DNA from: Clostridia bacterium
GTDB taxonomy: Bacteria > Bacillota > Clostridia > Oscillospirales > CAG-272
Length of the DNA stretch: 34,281 nt
NCBI GenBank assembly: GCA_017407225.1
Contig: JAFQWY010000148.1
Span: 1 to 34,281 of the forward strand
Reading direction: 5' to 3'
The stretch's first letter is position 1, and each line of letters opens with the position of its first letter. A model generated the notes under the pieces. The model was not told the origin of the DNA. It did no database searches and was given only the letters and a program-made list of their open reading frames with translations. Position numbers and translations under genes: made by a program. Below, one piece after another: positions 32,282-34,281 of this stretch.

Positions 32282-33400
32282 TTATTTTTCGATTCCGTCC
32301 CGTTTGTCGGCGAGAGCGGTGAAGCGCTTGATGAGCTTGATTTCATTCGGATCATAGGGGTATCCGTTGAAGCGGTACAGGTCGTGCTGCCACTTGGTCA
32401 GATCCAGCTTGCCGTCCAGGAAATCCTGTCTGCGGAAATAGCCGCCCCAGGGTTCGAAGGTCTGGGAGTATCCCTGCATCAGCCCCCAGCTGTAGGAGCC
32501 GATCTTTTCCAGATAGAACAGGGGGAAGATTTCCTTGTAATTGTTGTCGTTCAGACGGTTGAGCCATTCGTTGTTGATAAGGGGTCTGTTGTATGCTTCC
32601 TTCAGGAGCTCGATCAGGAGAATCATATTGCTGTAGGGGCCGTAGTAGTGGAAGGTGATGATGTCGGACAGCTCAACGGCGATTTTCTCAATCTCGGATG
32701 CCTGTTCCGTAGTGGTGGACATTCTCCATACATCGGCGGTGAGGGGCTGCTTGACCTTCTTTTCCCGGAGAATCGTGAAGAATTTCACCATGGCTTCCGC
32801 ACTCATCATGCCGCGGTTGCTGTTGCCCGGTTCGTTCCATACGTCCCAGATCTGGATTCTGTCATCCTGACCGTATTTTTCCGCCAGTTCCGCCACCATG
32901 TCGTAGTATCTGCCCTCGTATTCGGGATCATCCAGCAGACAGTAGCCCGGTTCCTTGTAGTCCCCGGTGTGAGGTCCCTGACGGATGCCGCTGTGGAAGC
33001 CCCAGTCAACATTCTGGGGACCGAATACCACGGGTTTGAAACGGCTTTTCGGCACGGTGCAGTCGTTGCCCAGACAGAGCATGACGCGGATGCCGTGCTT
33101 GTCCGCCATGGTGATGTAGTCCTCCAGATTTGCCATGAACGCATCGTGTTCGAAGCACCACACCTCAAACTGAATGATGGCGCGGACGGCGTTGAAGCCC
33201 AGCTCTTCGGCGATGCCGAACTCATAGTCGATCTGTTCGGCTACCTCGGCGTGGTTGTATTCCTGCCAGATGGCGATACGGTTGACGCAGTTTGAGGGAT
33301 AGCCGCACCATCCACGGATCCACGGCTGTGCGTTATACCATTCCCATGCCTGCTCCGGTGTCCACTGACCGGCTTTCGCGGCGGCGATAAGTTCATTCAT
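32282..33400 (-). CDS. Clan GH-A glycoside hydrolase (cellulase/mannanase-like)
   Basis: A 372-aa TIM-barrel glycosidase. The acid/base Glu is in IQIWDVWNEPGNS (E190) and the nucleophile in PLINNEWLNR (E278), at the ends of strands four and seven as in clan GH-A. Other expected features are the N-terminal ELGFNAVRAI strand-one region and HYYGPYSN before the nucleophile. Related proteins are often labelled 1,4-beta-xylanase or GH5-like, but the family and substrate cannot be fixed by eye. No signal peptide, so an intracellular role is likely. AAAGGAG lies 9 nt before the ATG. It is transcribed alone and divergently from the gene at 33562. Confidence 0.88.
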   Translation of the reverse strand: MNELIAAAKAGQWTPEQAWEWYNAQPWIRGWCGYPSNCVNRIAIWQEYNHAEVAEQIDYEFGIAEELGFNAVRAIIQFEVWCFEHDAFMANLEDYITMADKHGIRVMLCLGNDCTVPKSRFKPVVFGPQNVDWGFHSGIRQGPHTGDYKEPGYCLLDDPEYEGRYYDMVAELAEKYGQDDRIQIWDVWNEPGNSNRGMMSAEAMVKFFTILREKKVKQPLTADVWRMSTTTEQASEIEKIAVELSDIITFHYYGPYSNMILLIELLKEAYNRPLINNEWLNRLNDNNYKEIFPLFYLEKIGSYSWGLMQGYSQTFEPWGGYFRRQDFLDGKLDLTKWQHDLYRFNGYPYDPNEIKLIKRFTALADKRDGIEK

Positions 33401-33441
33401 ACTCGTCTTCTCCTTTGTTGATCGGATGTGTTTCTGGCTTT

Positions 33442-33470
33442 ATTGTACACACATTGCGGCGGGATGTCAA
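33442..33470 (-). promoter_or_regulatory. Sigma-A promoter of the clan GH-A glycosidase gene
   Basis: Minus strand TTGACA, 17 bp, TACAAT, with GTG before the -10; about 42 nt upstream of the start codon. Confidence 0.85.
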
Positions 33471-33500
33471 GAAAAATTGTGAAAAACTTCATAAAATTCG

Positions 33501-33529
33501 TTGTCACGCACCACAGGGTATGGTATAAT
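33501..33529 (+). promoter_or_regulatory. Sigma-A promoter of the metallo-beta-lactamase-fold gene at the right edge
   Basis: TTGTCA, 17 bp, TATAAT with TGG before the -10. It is divergent from the promoter at 33442; the two -35 elements are about 30 bp apart. Confidence 0.8.
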
Positions 33530-33561
33530 GGAATCAGAAATTACAGAAACGGAGATCTGAT

Positions 33562-34281
33562 ATGACGGATTGGTTTGACAAAATTCCCGTATATGACGGC
33601 GGAACGACTGCGGAAGGATTCTACAACTGCGGTCCCATGCTTGCCGATGACAGGGAAGGCCCCACGGATGAGGACACTGTGATGAAGCTTGTCACCGGCA
33701 CCGATGCCGAAGAATTTGCCGCATACGGGGAGAAGCTGGCGGAGAACGGATTCACGGCGGTATTTTCAAATTCCACTCCCGCGGCGGAGTGCGCGCAGTG
33801 GGTGAAGGACGATATTCACCTGTACGGTGTATTCAACCGCATGGCCGGGGAAGTGCGGCTGTTTGCGGATCCTGCAGGCGTGACCGCTGACCGGTTCGGG
33901 TACACGGCACAGGGCGGAAAGACCGAGATCTACCAGTACGGGCTGTACTATGATCCGCAGAACGGACACTCTCCCACTACCACCAACTGCGGGATGCTGT
34001 ATATCGTGAAGCTCGCCGACAACAGCCTGTTCATGATGGACGGGGGACATATCCTCCAGTGCTCCGTGGAAGCGGTGACGGGACTGTATGATTTCCTCCA
34101 CCGGATCACGGGAAAGGCACCGGGAGAGACCATCCCCATTGCCTGCTGGTTTGTGACCCACGCCCACGACGACCATCTTGCCATGTGCGTGCGGCTGACG
34201 AGAACCTACCCCGGCGAATTTGACATTCAGCGGATTCTGTTCAATTTCCCGTCCTACTCGGTGTGCAGACGGGGTTATGCC
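33562..34281 (+). CDS. Cytosolic metallo-beta-lactamase-fold protein (partial)
   Basis: The frame is open for 240 codons to the right edge, so the C-terminus is missing. The catalytic part starts near residue 135: LYIVKLADNSLFMMDGG, then IACWFVTHAHDDHLAM (H200, H202, D204, H205). The same blocks, including KLADNSL, DGG and IACWF, and the RIL-F/Y-N segment after the metal motif, occur in the lipoprotein at 22501, so the two belong to one family. This one has no signal peptide and a shorter N-terminal domain (about 130 versus 320 residues). The start has ACGGAGA upstream. The substrate is unknown; the remaining metal ligands lie beyond the window. Confidence 0.82.
   Translation, partial: MTDWFDKIPVYDGGTTAEGFYNCGPMLADDREGPTDEDTVMKLVTGTDAEEFAAYGEKLAENGFTAVFSNSTPAAECAQWVKDDIHLYGVFNRMAGEVRLFADPAGVTADRFGYTAQGGKTEIYQYGLYYDPQNGHSPTTTNCGMLYIVKLADNSLFMMDGGHILQCSVEAVTGLYDFLHRITGKAPGETIPIACWFVTHAHDDHLAMCVRLTRTYPGEFDIQRILFNFPSYSVCRRGYA

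Noticed and set aside
1-34281. Mobile elements, CRISPR arrays, tRNA or rRNA genes
   Set aside because: No transposase, integrase, repeat-spacer pattern, cloverleaf or rRNA stretch was recognised on either strand.

Overview
The window looks like chromosomal DNA of an uncultured gut-type Clostridia (Bacillota, probably Oscillospiraceae-like). The evidence is strong GGAGG-type ribosome binding sites, many near-consensus sigma-A promoters (TTGACA/17 bp/TATAAT, often with TG before the -10), T-tailed hairpin terminators, a DUF4317-type protein, a methionine synthase with its activation domain on a separate gene, and a large set of glycosidases without signal peptides. No rRNA, tRNA, CRISPR array, insertion sequence or phage gene was seen. 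Both window edges cut genes.

Layout. 1-1491 (minus): ECF sigma factor followed by a single-pass membrane partner, overlapping by 4 nt and cut by the left edge. 1655-3028 (minus): sodium-coupled SNF-family amino-acid transporter. 3249-9769 (plus): a four-gene operon encoding a GH106-like glycosidase fused to a calcineurin-type phosphoesterase, an SGNH hydrolase, an APH(3')-like kinase and a GH78 alpha-L-rhamnosidase-like enzyme. 9952-12703 (plus): cardiolipin synthase and an AI-2E-family permease. 12761-13876 (minus): XRE regulator. 14040-16010 (minus): two tandem GH43 enzymes. 16166-20044 (minus): metF, methionine synthase activation protein and metH core. 20196-21230 (minus): M42 peptidase. 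21318-22352 (minus): zinc alcohol dehydrogenase. 22501-24330 (plus): metallo-beta-lactamase-fold lipoprotein behind a palindromic candidate operator. 24487-25623 (plus): DUF4317 protein. 25738-27400 (plus): SGNH hydrolase and two small uncharacterised genes. 27458-29455 (plus): TIM-barrel sugar isomerase/epimerase and BNR-repeat sialidase-like protein. 29595-32195 (plus): GH2 enzyme. 32282-33400 (minus): clan GH-A glycosidase. 33562-end (plus): cytosolic relative of the metallo-beta-lactamase-fold lipoprotein, cut by the right edge.

How it fits together. Two themes dominate. One is intracellular breakdown of plant or host oligosaccharides: GH106-like, GH78, two GH43, GH2, clan GH-A, a sialidase-fold protein, two SGNH esterases, a sugar isomerase and an alcohol dehydrogenase. 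None of these has a recognisable export signal and no sugar transporter lies in the window, so substrates are presumably imported by systems encoded elsewhere. The other is one-carbon/methionine metabolism (metF and split metH). The most unusual item is the glycosidase-phosphoesterase fusion sharing an operon with an APH-type kinase. Three promoters of separate units share an identical stretch running from the end of the -10 into the early transcript, which hints at common regulation.
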